A DNA stretch of 13,656 bases from Gammaproteobacteria bacterium (GTDB lineage Bacteria > Pseudomonadota > Gammaproteobacteria > SZUA-229), in NCBI GenBank assembly GCA_029287815.1, contig JARFQK010000159.1, positions 1 to 13,656 on the forward strand. The letters are read 5' to 3'. This document shows, piece by piece, positions 7,197 to 13,644 of this stretch (positions are counted from its first letter, which is position 1; each line of letters begins with the position of its first letter). Below the pieces are notes generated by a model that worked only from the letters and a program-made list of their open reading frames with translations, did no database searches and was not told where the DNA came from. The translations under genes were made by a program, and so were the position numbers.

Positions 7197-9164
7197 ATGG
7201 CCAGTGGTGATTTATTCAATATCGGCACATCCGGCTTGCTTGCATTCCAGCGTGCGCTGAACACGGTCAGTCACAATATTGCCAATGTGAATACCGAGGG
7301 TTACAGCCGTCAGTCGGTTCAGTTGGCGACGCGACCACCGCAGCCGACGGGTTATGGTTTTGTCGGTACCGGGGTGGAGACGGTCACTATTCGCCGTTCC
7401 TACGATGCGTTTGTGGAGACCAGTGTGCGCTCGAGCACCTCCGCGGCTGCCGAATTCGAAGCCTACCATGCGCTGGCCTCGCAGCTGGATAACGTAGTCG
7501 CCGATGCCGATACCGGCGTCAATGCGTCACTGCAACGCTTTTTTGATGCCGTTCAGGACGTTGCCGATACCCCGGCCTCACCCGCAGCCCGGGAAGTCAT
7601 GTTCAATGAGGCTCAATTGCTCGCAACCCAGTTCAACGAGCTCGCCAGCTGGGTCGACAGTGTCCGTCGCCAGGTCAACAACGAGTTGCAGAGCGGTGTG
7701 AGCCAGCTCAACCAGTTCAGCCAGGCGATAGCCGAACTGAACGAGGCAATCGTGATCGAGCAGGGACGCGCCAACCAGCCTCCGAACGACCTGCTGGATC
7801 AGCGTGACACGCTGATCAGGCAGATGTCAGAGCTGGTTTCGGTGACGACGCTCGAGCAGGATGACGGTTCGGTGAATGTGATGATCGGCACGGGTCAAAC
7901 GCTGGTCAGGGGAAGCACGGCAACGCCGCTATCGGTCATTCAGGAAGCGGGTGATCCTGGCCAGCTCGGTGTGGCTGTCGAAGGTAATGGCGGCGTGCTG
8001 GTTCCGGTCACCAAACAGCTGTCGGGTGGTCGTTTGGGCGGTGTGCTGAATTTTCGCGATCACATGCTCGACCCGGCCAGTAACAGCCTCGGCCTGGTTG
8101 CGATAGGTCTAGGTCACTTTGTCAACGAGCAACATCAACGTGGCATGGATCTCGATGGCATGCTCGGCCAGGATTTTTTCAGCGTCGCACAACCGCAAGT
8201 GCTGACCGTCGCGGGCACACCGGGCAATGTCGCGGTCAGTTTCGAGGATGTCGCGCAGTTGACCGGTGCTGATTACAAACTTCAGTTCGACAGTGGCGCC
8301 TGGGCGCTGACGAATGCGTTGACCGGCCAAAACATACCGATGACCGGCAGCGGCACAGCAGCCGACCCATTCATTGCCGAAGGTGTAGCGATCGAGATCA
8401 CGGCTGCGCCGGCCAACGGCGATACCTACATGGTACGGCCGACGCGGACCGGTGCGGCGGAAATACAGATGGTGTTGGCCAACAGTCGCCAGATCGCCGC
8501 GGCTGCGCCGGTCAGGAGCGCTGCAGCGACCGCGAATACCGGAACCGGCGTGATCTCGCCGGGTACCGTGGTCGATATCACGAATCCGGCATTTCAGACG
8601 GTGTCTGGTCAATTATCGCCTCCGGTCCTGGTCCGGTTCACGTCTGGCACCAGTTACGATCTATACGACAACAGCAATCCTGCCAGCCCGGTTTTGCTCG
8701 AGGCGGGCATCGCTTATGATCCGGCAACCGGCGCAGAGGTCTTCCCCACACCCAGTGGCATCGACCATGGTTACCGCATGTCGGTCAATGGAGCACCTGC
8801 CGCCGGCGACGAATTCAACACCGAATACAATACCGGCGGCATCGGCGACAACCGCAATGCATTGTTGCTCGCCGCACTGGCGACCGATGATTTGATGTAT
8901 GGCGGCAGCGCGAGCATCGCAGACAGTTACAACAGACTGGTTGCCGATGTTGCGACCGGCACCCGCCAGGCCGAGACCAACAGTCTCGCCAAGCAACGGA
9001 TACTCGACCAGGCAACGGCAACGCGGGAGTCGATATCGGGTGTCAATCTGGACGAGGAGGCTGCGAACCTGGTGCGTTATCAGCAGGCCTATCAGGCCGC
9101 TGCCCAGGTGATTTCGACAGCCAATTCACTGTTCGATACTCTGTTAAATGCTGTTTCGAGGTAG
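7197..9164 (+). CDS. flgK: Hook-filament junction protein FlgK (HAP1)
   Basis: FlgK is the first of the two junction proteins that link hook to filament. The N-terminus (DLFNIGTSGLLAFQRALNTV, then SHNIANVNTEGYSRQSV) and the C-terminus (NLDEEAANLVRYQQAYQAAA) form the D0 helices, and RGMDLDG (315-321) is a conserved FlgK element. The 655-aa product is larger than the 547 aa of Escherichia coli; the extra length lies between residues 330 and 550, where two similar beta-domain segments (about 357-416 and 484-545) suggest an internal duplication. The start is supported by AGGTG at 7185-7189. The 84-bp gap after flgJ holds only a small AATCG/CGATT inverted repeat at the flgJ stop and no recognisable promoter, so the gene probably belongs to the upstream operon. 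Confidence 0.97.
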   Translation: MASGDLFNIGTSGLLAFQRALNTVSHNIANVNTEGYSRQSVQLATRPPQPTGYGFVGTGVETVTIRRSYDAFVETSVRSSTSAAAEFEAYHALASQLDNVVADADTGVNASLQRFFDAVQDVADTPASPAAREVMFNEAQLLATQFNELASWVDSVRRQVNNELQSGVSQLNQFSQAIAELNEAIVIEQGRANQPPNDLLDQRDTLIRQMSELVSVTTLEQDDGSVNVMIGTGQTLVRGSTATPLSVIQEAGDPGQLGVAVEGNGGVLVPVTKQLSGGRLGGVLNFRDHMLDPASNSLGLVAIGLGHFVNEQHQRGMDLDGMLGQDFFSVAQPQVLTVAGTPGNVAVSFEDVAQLTGADYKLQFDSGAWALTNALTGQNIPMTGSGTAADPFIAEGVAIEITAAPANGDTYMVRPTRTGAAEIQMVLANSRQIAAAAPVRSAAATANTGTGVISPGTVVDITNPAFQTVSGQLSPPVLVRFTSGTSYDLYDNSNPASPVLLEAGIAYDPATGAEVFPTPSGIDHGYRMSVNGAPAAGDEFNTEYNTGGIGDNRNALLLAALATDDLMYGGSASIADSYNRLVADVATGTRQAETNSLAKQRILDQATATRESISGVNLDEEAANLVRYQQAYQAAAQVISTANSLFDTLLNAVSR

Positions 9165-9167
9165 CTC

Positions 9168-10070
9168 ATGCGTATTTCAACCTCATTGATATTCCAACAG
9201 GGCGTGAATGCGATGCTGGATCAGCAGACGGCGCTGGCCAAAACGCAGCAGCAGCTCGCTACCGGCCAACGTATACTGAAGCCCAGCGATGATCCGTCTG
9301 CGGCGACCCGCGTGCTGGAGCTGGATCAGCTGGTCGACAGCCTGCAACAATATCAGCGAAATTCAGATTATGGCGAAGCCAGACTCAAGCTCGAAGAATC
9401 AGTCCTGAGCGATGTCGGCGATGTGCTTCAGCGTGTCAGGGAACTGGCAGTGCGAGCCAATAACGACACACTGAGCGCTGGCGACAGAAATGCCATAGCG
9501 GTCGAAGTGCGCACCAGTCTCGATGCAGTGCTACAGCTTGCGAATAGCACGGATGCAACCGGCGAGTACCTGTTCTCCGGCTACCAGACCGGGACACAGC
9601 CGTTCAGCGATAACGGTGCCGGCAGCTTTTCCTACAATGGCGATCAGGGGGAGCGCAGCCTGCAGATCGGTCCAACCCGGCAGGTGTCGGTCGGCGACTC
9701 GGGTGATCAGGTCTTCATGCGGGTCGATGATGGTGCTGGTGGCGTGAGCGATATGTTTTCAGTCCTGTATGATTTTGCGCTCGACCTGGAGGCCAATAAT
9801 CCATCGACAACGACCTTGACCCGATTGGATTCGGCCATCGACGAGGTGCTGACTACGCGCGCATCGATCGGCGCCCGGCTGAATACGATCGACAGTCAAC
9901 GCAACATGAATGATTCATTCGACCTGCTCTTGCAGCAGAATCGCTCTGAGCTTGAAGATCTCGACTATGCCGAGGCCGTCAGCCGCTTTGAACGTCAGTT
10001 GTTGGCGCTGCAAGCATCCCAGCAAAGCTTTATCAAGATCGAAGGTCTGTCGCTGTTCAATTATCTTTGA
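9168..10070 (+). CDS. flgL: Hook-filament junction protein FlgL (HAP3)
   Basis: FlgL is the second junction protein, placed between FlgK and the first flagellin ring. At 300 aa it is slightly shorter than the 317-aa Escherichia coli protein. Its flagellin-like N-terminus is clear: MRISTSLIFQQGVNAMLDQQ, then QLATGQRILKPSDDPSAA (29-46), the version of the flagellin LSSGLRINSAKDDAAG motif found in FlgL. The C-terminus (YAEAVSRFERQLLALQASQQ, then SFIKIEGLSLFNYL) is the standard ending. Its ribosome binding site, GAGGT at 9159-9163, overlaps the flgK stop codon and the start lies only 3 bp after flgK, so the two junction proteins are tightly coupled. Confidence 0.97.
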   Translation: MRISTSLIFQQGVNAMLDQQTALAKTQQQLATGQRILKPSDDPSAATRVLELDQLVDSLQQYQRNSDYGEARLKLEESVLSDVGDVLQRVRELAVRANNDTLSAGDRNAIAVEVRTSLDAVLQLANSTDATGEYLFSGYQTGTQPFSDNGAGSFSYNGDQGERSLQIGPTRQVSVGDSGDQVFMRVDDGAGGVSDMFSVLYDFALDLEANNPSTTTLTRLDSAIDEVLTTRASIGARLNTIDSQRNMNDSFDLLLQQNRSELEDLDYAEAVSRFERQLLALQASQQSFIKIEGLSLFNYL

Positions 10071-10234
10071 AGCTGACAGGTCGGCGATGCTGGCTTGAGT
10101 GCCGAAGATTGTCCGCCGAAGAAGACGGTGTCAATGCACCGCGCTATGAACCGGTTGCTACAGGAAGTGACGGAGCCGGACCCAAGTCTACCTATCTCTT
10201 TGAATTCTAGATTAATTTTTTTCCTGTGATTTGC

Positions 10235-10261
10235 TAAAGAAATTGGCTCCGACGCCGATGT
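10235..10261 (+). promoter_or_regulatory. Sigma-28 (FliA) promoter of fliC
   Basis: TAAA at 10235-10238 is followed after exactly 15 bases by GCCGATGT at 10254-10261. The enterobacterial sigma-28 consensus is TAAA-N15-GCCGATAA, so the match is complete at -35, exact in spacing and 6 of 8 at -10. Transcription would begin near 10268, leaving a leader of about 88 nt before the fliC ATG. Sigma-28 control of flagellin is the norm in this group. Confidence 0.82.
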
Positions 10262-10271
10262 CCTTGCTGGA

Positions 10272-10305
10272 AGCGGTGAATATCTCGATTGTAGATATAT
10301 CCGCT
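10272..10305 (+). promoter_or_regulatory. Stem-loop at the 5' end of the fliC leader
   Basis: AGCGG (10272-10276) pairs with CCGCT (10301-10305), and ATATCT (10280-10285) pairs with AGATAT (10293-10298), around a 7-base loop CGATTGT and a small internal loop (TGA against AT). It begins only a few bases after the predicted start of transcription. A hairpin in this position could protect the abundant flagellin mRNA from 5'-end decay or bind a regulator; this role is inferred, while the pairing is directly visible. Confidence 0.55.
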
Positions 10306-10355
10306 AAAGACAACACACTGCCTTGCAGGCGGTGCACAAAGTTTGGAGCAATAAC

Positions 10356-11180
10356 ATGGCATTAATGATTACTAGCAACATCATGTCACTCAATGCGCAA
10401 CGCAATGTGAGTGCGACCAACAACGAGCTGGCGACATCCATCCAGCGTCTTTCATCCGGGCTGCGCATCAACAGCGCCAAGGATGATGCTGCAGGCCTGT
10501 ATACGGTCGAGCGCATGACCGCGGATATTCGCGGCTTGAACCAGGCCGCACGCAATGCCGCTGACGGCATTTCATTGTCACAGACGGCCGAGGCCGCACT
10601 CGGACAGATCGGTGACAACCTGCAGCGCATACGCGAACTGGCTGTGCAAGCGTCGAATGACACCGTTGAGGATCGCACCGGTCTGCAGACCGAAATTGAT
10701 CTGTTGTCGGATGAAATTCTGCGGATTGCAGGCGAAGCCAACTTCAATGGCGTCCAGCTGCTCGATGGCACCGCCGGCGACCTGAATTTCCAGGTTGGTC
10801 AGGATGCAGGTGACCTGGTTACCATCCTGGGGGCAGACCTGGATATCACAGGTATAACAGCCTATGGGGGTGCCACATCTTTCGACGTCAGCACATCGGT
10901 TGCGGCCCAGGGCGTATTGACCGCTGCTGACGCGGATATCGATGCCGTTTCGGGACTGCGCGCGACCTTCGGCGCGACCCAGAACCGTTTCGAAGCGGTG
11001 ATCAGCAGCGTCCAGAGTTATGCGGAAAACGTGACTGCATCGCGCAGCCGCATTCGCGACACCGACTTTGCAGCTGAAACTGCCAACCTGACCAAGGTGC
11101 AGATCATGCAGCAGGCCGGCGTTGCGATGTTGGCCCAGGCCAATACAGTACCGCAGGCTGTGCTTTCACTCCTGCGTTAA
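10356..11180 (+). CDS. fliC: Flagellin FliC (short form)
   Basis: This is the filament subunit. ATG 10356 is chosen because TGGAG (10344-10348) lies seven bases upstream and the product then starts MALMITSNIMSLNAQRN, the flagellin N-terminus; an in-frame TTG at 10323 would add 11 atypical residues. The 274-aa protein has conserved D0/D1 N-terminal helices (RLSSGLRINSAKDDAAGL, 31-48) and C-terminal helices (SRIRDTDFAAETANLTKVQ, 231-249; ending PQAVLSLLR). The middle (about 140-190) is very short, so the outer D2/D3 domains are essentially absent. Residues 90-97 (QRIRELAV) match the segment that TLR5 recognises in Salmonella flagellin. The residues GLYTVERM (47-54) replace the more usual GLAIAERM. 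It is the only flagellin gene in the window. Confidence 0.97.
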   Translation: MALMITSNIMSLNAQRNVSATNNELATSIQRLSSGLRINSAKDDAAGLYTVERMTADIRGLNQAARNAADGISLSQTAEAALGQIGDNLQRIRELAVQASNDTVEDRTGLQTEIDLLSDEILRIAGEANFNGVQLLDGTAGDLNFQVGQDAGDLVTILGADLDITGITAYGGATSFDVSTSVAAQGVLTAADADIDAVSGLRATFGATQNRFEAVISSVQSYAENVTASRSRIRDTDFAAETANLTKVQIMQQAGVAMLAQANTVPQAVLSLLR

Positions 11181-11193
11181 GCGAGTGGTACTT

Positions 11194-11221
11194 GATGTCC
11201 GGGGCACTCGCCCCGGGCGTC
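11194..11221 (+). terminator. GC-rich hairpin between fliC and flaG, no U-tract
   Basis: Thirteen bases after the fliC stop, CCGGGGC (11199-11205) and GCCCCGG (11210-11216) form a perfect 7-bp stem around ACTC. Five further pairs (two G-U) extend it to 12 bp over 11194-11221. No run of T follows, so it is not a canonical intrinsic terminator. It could act as a partial terminator or as a 3' stabilising structure, giving far more fliC than flaG message. Confidence 0.6.
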
Positions 11222-11242
11222 TGTGACTGACAGGTGACGATT

Positions 11243-11626
11243 ATGGTGGCCGAAATCGATTCAGAAGTTATGTTAAATGTGGGGACCGCTCAGACGCGTG
11301 CTGCTGAGAGGGTGCATCCCGCCACGCCGGCAAAGCCGCTACAGGAATTGCCGGTGGAGGGCAAGGACTTGCCACCCAACAGCCAGAAAGCTGAAGACAT
11401 AGATGAAGCTGTGGATGAAGCGGTAAAAGTCATCAACGAGTATTTCAAGACCTCAAACAGCGAACTGCAGTTCAGCGTCGATGAAGACAGTGGCCGCACC
11501 GTGATCAAGGTGATGGACATGGAGACGAAGGAACTACTTCGGCAGATCCCTAGCGACGAAGTACTGAAATTTGCGCGGATGCTGGAAGAGGGCGCTGACC
11601 TCGAACTGATCGATACCTATATCTGA
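11243..11626 (+). CDS. flaG: FlaG family protein
   Basis: FlaG proteins are encoded beside flagellin and fliD in many polarly flagellated bacteria; in Vibrio and Campylobacter relatives they affect filament length, but the biochemical role is not settled. The start is set at ATG 11243 because AGGTGA (11232-11237) lies five bases upstream; an in-frame GTG at 11234 overlaps that site. The 127-aa product has a variable, proline-containing first third and the conserved FlaG domain from about residue 47 (VDEAVKVINEYFKTSNSELQ, FSVDEDSGRTVIKVMDMET, ELLRQIPSDEVLKFARMLEE). It has no signal peptide or membrane segment. It probably relies on read-through from the fliC promoter past the hairpin. Confidence 0.93.
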   Translation: MVAEIDSEVMLNVGTAQTRAAERVHPATPAKPLQELPVEGKDLPPNSQKAEDIDEAVDEAVKVINEYFKTSNSELQFSVDEDSGRTVIKVMDMETKELLRQIPSDEVLKFARMLEEGADLELIDTYI

Positions 11627-11638
11627 GCATTATCCTTG

Positions 11639-11654
11639 TGGCATCGAATTTGCT
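11639..11654 (+). promoter_or_regulatory. Sigma-54 (RpoN) promoter of fliD-fliS
   Basis: TGGCAT (11639-11644), five bases, then TTGCT (11650-11654) match the sigma-54 consensus TGGCAC-N5-TTGCW with a single mismatch. The invariant GG (11640-11641) and GC (11652-11653) are separated by the required 10 bases. It starts 13 bp after the flaG stop; transcription would begin near 11665, about 125 nt before fliD. In Pseudomonas aeruginosa fliD depends on RpoN and FleQ, which fits this placement. The enhancer-binding protein is not in the window. Confidence 0.78.
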
Positions 11655-11662
11655 TGATTATC

Positions 11663-11690
11663 TTCTGATCGTAATTCAGAAAGCCGATAA
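11663..11690 (+). promoter_or_regulatory. Inverted repeat plus GCCGATAA motif upstream of fliD
   Basis: TTCTGA (11663-11668) and TCAGAA (11676-11681) form a perfect 6-bp inverted repeat around 7 bases, immediately followed by GCCGATAA (11683-11690), an exact sigma-28 -10 element. No TAAA-like -35 lies 14-16 bases upstream, so a second, sigma-28 promoter is not well supported. The repeat sits at the predicted sigma-54 transcription start and could be a leader hairpin or a binding site. Function unknown. Confidence 0.35.
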
Positions 11691-11790
11691 GGCAGTGCGT
11701 CGCGAATACAAGGTCGAGCGACCCATATCCAGCAACACTGCAAAAATCAACATCAGCTAATTGGATTACGGATTTTCAACGGAGCGTACT

Positions 11791-13149
11791 ATGCCAACCA
11801 TATCAGCAACGGGCGTCGGATCTGGACTGGATATCCGGTCCATCGTGAGCCAGCTGATGGAGATCGAAAGGCAGCCGTTAGAGCGACTGCAGCGAAAGCA
11901 GAGTCTGCTCGAGGCGCAGATCAGTGCCTACGGCCAGCTTAGCAGCACATTGTCCAACTTCCAGACAGCGATGGAGAAGCTCAGCTCCGTCTCCGCGCTG
12001 AAAGTCTTTAACGGCACCAGCAGCAACGCCGATGTTGTCAACGTGACGCCCTCGAGCGATGCCGACCTTGGCAGCTTCGGTATAGAAGTCGTGCGTCTGG
12101 CAGAAAACCACAAGATGGCTTCAAAGGAAGTGCTGGATAGCGATACCTTCGGTGGCAGGAGGCGGAATGATGCGCTGAACATCCAGGTCGGTAGCGACGC
12201 CGCTAACACGATATCGGTTGATCTGAGTACCGCCAAGACACTCTCTGAAATACGTACCGCGATCAACGAAGATCCCAATAATCCCGGCGTGACTGCAACG
12301 ATTATCAACGGCGACAACAACCGGCAGAAACTCGTACTGACCGCGGACGATAGCGGTGCCGACAATGCGCTCTCGTTGTCAACCTCCGGAAGAGTGCGGC
12401 TGAGCGATTTTGACTTTCAAACGGTGAACGACATCGGCGGTGACACCAGCTTGCTCGATGCCGAACTCAATGTCGATGGCTACAGCATCACACGCCCGAG
12501 CAACAACATCAGCGATGTGATCAGCGGGGTCACGCTGAACCTGGTCAGTGCAGACCCCGGCAATACGCATAACGTGTCGATAGAACGCGATCTGGCAGCG
12601 GTTCAGGAAGCCGTGCAAGCATTCGCGGATGCGTTCAATGAACTCAGAGCCTCGATCAAGACCCTGCGTAGCGGTGAGCTGGAAGCAGACAGTTCGCTGC
12701 TGTCGATCGAGCGACAGGTGCTTTCTGTGCTCAACAATCCGGCGGTCGGAGGCAGTTACGGCGTACTCTTCGAGGTCGGTTTGAGTATCCAGAAGGATGG
12801 CATGATGTCGCTGAACAACAGTAAGCTCGAGGCGGCGATGCAAGCGGATTTCGATGGCGTGGCGCAACTGTTTGCGGCCGAAGGCCAGGGATTTGCTAAT
12901 CGTCTGGAAACGCTGGCGGACAGCTGGTTGACCAGCGGCGGGCTGATCGAGTCTCGTCAGGACGGACTCAAGGCACGCGTCGATGACCTGCTCGATCGAC
13001 AGATCGCATTCGAACGTAATCTGGAAATCGTGGAATCACGTTATCTCGCGCAATTCACCGCGCTGGATGCGCTCGTCGGGCAGCTCCAGGGTACAGGACA
13101 GTTTTTGACGAACCAGCTGGCGCAATTGCCTGGTGCCAACCAGGGATAG
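11791..13149 (+). CDS. fliD: Flagellar filament cap protein FliD (HAP2)
   Basis: FliD forms the multimeric cap at the filament tip and guides flagellin folding and insertion. ATG 11791 is chosen because GGAG (11781-11784) lies six bases upstream and the product starts MPTISATGVGSGLDIRSIVS, the classic FliD N-terminus; an in-frame TTG at 11761 would add 10 unrelated residues. The 452-aa protein is near the 468 aa of Escherichia coli. The N-terminal domain has a coiled-coil helix (QPLERLQRKQSLLEAQISAY), the middle is a beta-rich variable cap head (about 100-290), and the C-terminal part returns to helices (RQIAFERNLEIVESRYLAQF, FTALDALVGQLQGTGQFL). It should be transcribed from the sigma-54 promoter, together with fliS. 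Confidence 0.97.
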   Translation: MPTISATGVGSGLDIRSIVSQLMEIERQPLERLQRKQSLLEAQISAYGQLSSTLSNFQTAMEKLSSVSALKVFNGTSSNADVVNVTPSSDADLGSFGIEVVRLAENHKMASKEVLDSDTFGGRRRNDALNIQVGSDAANTISVDLSTAKTLSEIRTAINEDPNNPGVTATIINGDNNRQKLVLTADDSGADNALSLSTSGRVRLSDFDFQTVNDIGGDTSLLDAELNVDGYSITRPSNNISDVISGVTLNLVSADPGNTHNVSIERDLAAVQEAVQAFADAFNELRASIKTLRSGELEADSSLLSIERQVLSVLNNPAVGGSYGVLFEVGLSIQKDGMMSLNNSKLEAAMQADFDGVAQLFAAEGQGFANRLETLADSWLTSGGLIESRQDGLKARVDDLLDRQIAFERNLEIVESRYLAQFTALDALVGQLQGTGQFLTNQLAQLPGANQG

Positions 13150-13198
13150 TCAAGACCGAAAAATCAATGCTAATGGCTAACCAGAGTGGAGAAAAAGC

Positions 13199-13627
13199 AT
13201 GGGAATGACAACATCTGCCGGTAACGCAGGTCACTACGAACAGATCGACTGCTATACTGGCGTGGCCGAAGCCGACCCGCATCAATTGGTGAAAATGTTG
13301 CTGGACGGTGCGCTTGGAAAAATCGCTGTTGCGAAAGGCTTGGTTACACGCGGTGAAACCCCGACCAAAGGTGAAGTCATCGGTCAGGCGATTTCTATCG
13401 TGGGTGGTCTGCGCTCCAGTCTTGATTTGTCTAAAGGTGGAGAAATCGCGGCCAATCTCGATAATCTTTACGAATACATCGAGCGTCGTCTGCTTGAAGC
13501 TAATCTGAATAATGATCTGGCAATCCTCGACGAAGTCGCAGCCTTGCTGCGGGAGATCAAGGGTGCATGGGAGTCGATTCCTCAGGAATTGAGATCAAAG
13601 CCCGAACTCAGCGCGACCGCGGTGTAG
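13199..13627 (+). CDS. fliS: Flagellin export chaperone FliS
   Basis: FliS is a small cytosolic helical chaperone that binds the C-terminal helices of flagellin, prevents premature polymerisation and delivers it to the export gate. The 142-aa product has the family's usual length and hallmark N-terminal sequence: YTGVAEADPHQLVKMLLDGA from residue 19. LSKGGEIAANLDNLYEYIER and LLEANLNNDLAILDEVAALL form the later helices of the four-helix bundle. TGGAG at 13187-13191 supports ATG 13199; an ATG two codons later would change little. It lies 49 bp downstream of fliD with no terminator between, so they are probably one transcript. Confidence 0.96.
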   Translation: MGMTTSAGNAGHYEQIDCYTGVAEADPHQLVKMLLDGALGKIAVAKGLVTRGETPTKGEVIGQAISIVGGLRSSLDLSKGGEIAANLDNLYEYIERRLLEANLNNDLAILDEVAALLREIKGAWESIPQELRSKPELSATAV

Positions 13628-13644
13628 CGATCAAGGTTGCAAAA

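Larger units (their letters stand above)
10071..10355 (+). other. Non-coding gap flgL-fliC
   Basis: This 285-bp stretch separates the basal body/hook genes from the filament genes. I find no convincing gene: the longest sensible frame (10134-10229, 31 codons) has no ribosome binding site and no familiar sequence. About 50 bases (roughly 10196-10245) are only about 24% G+C, in sharp contrast to the flanking genes. A 7-bp inverted pair, CGGAGCC (10171-10177) and GGCTCCG (10245-10251), brackets this block. The 3' half carries the fliC promoter and a leader stem-loop listed separately. No hairpin with a U-tract is visible directly after flgL, so where the upstream transcript ends is unclear. Confidence 0.7.

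Noticed and set aside
10149..10156. AACCGGTT palindrome as a possible operator
   Set aside because: An isolated 8-bp palindrome about 85 bp upstream of the promoter with no second copy nearby; could be chance.
10159..10175. GG-N10-GC in CAGGAAGTGACGGAGCC as a sigma-54 promoter before fliC
   Set aside because: Only the spacing matches; the bases around GG and GC fit the consensus poorly, and a much better sigma-28 promoter is present downstream.
10134..10229. 31-codon open frame in the flgL-fliC gap
   Set aside because: No ribosome binding site, no recognisable sequence, and it runs into the AT-rich block; length is within chance expectation.
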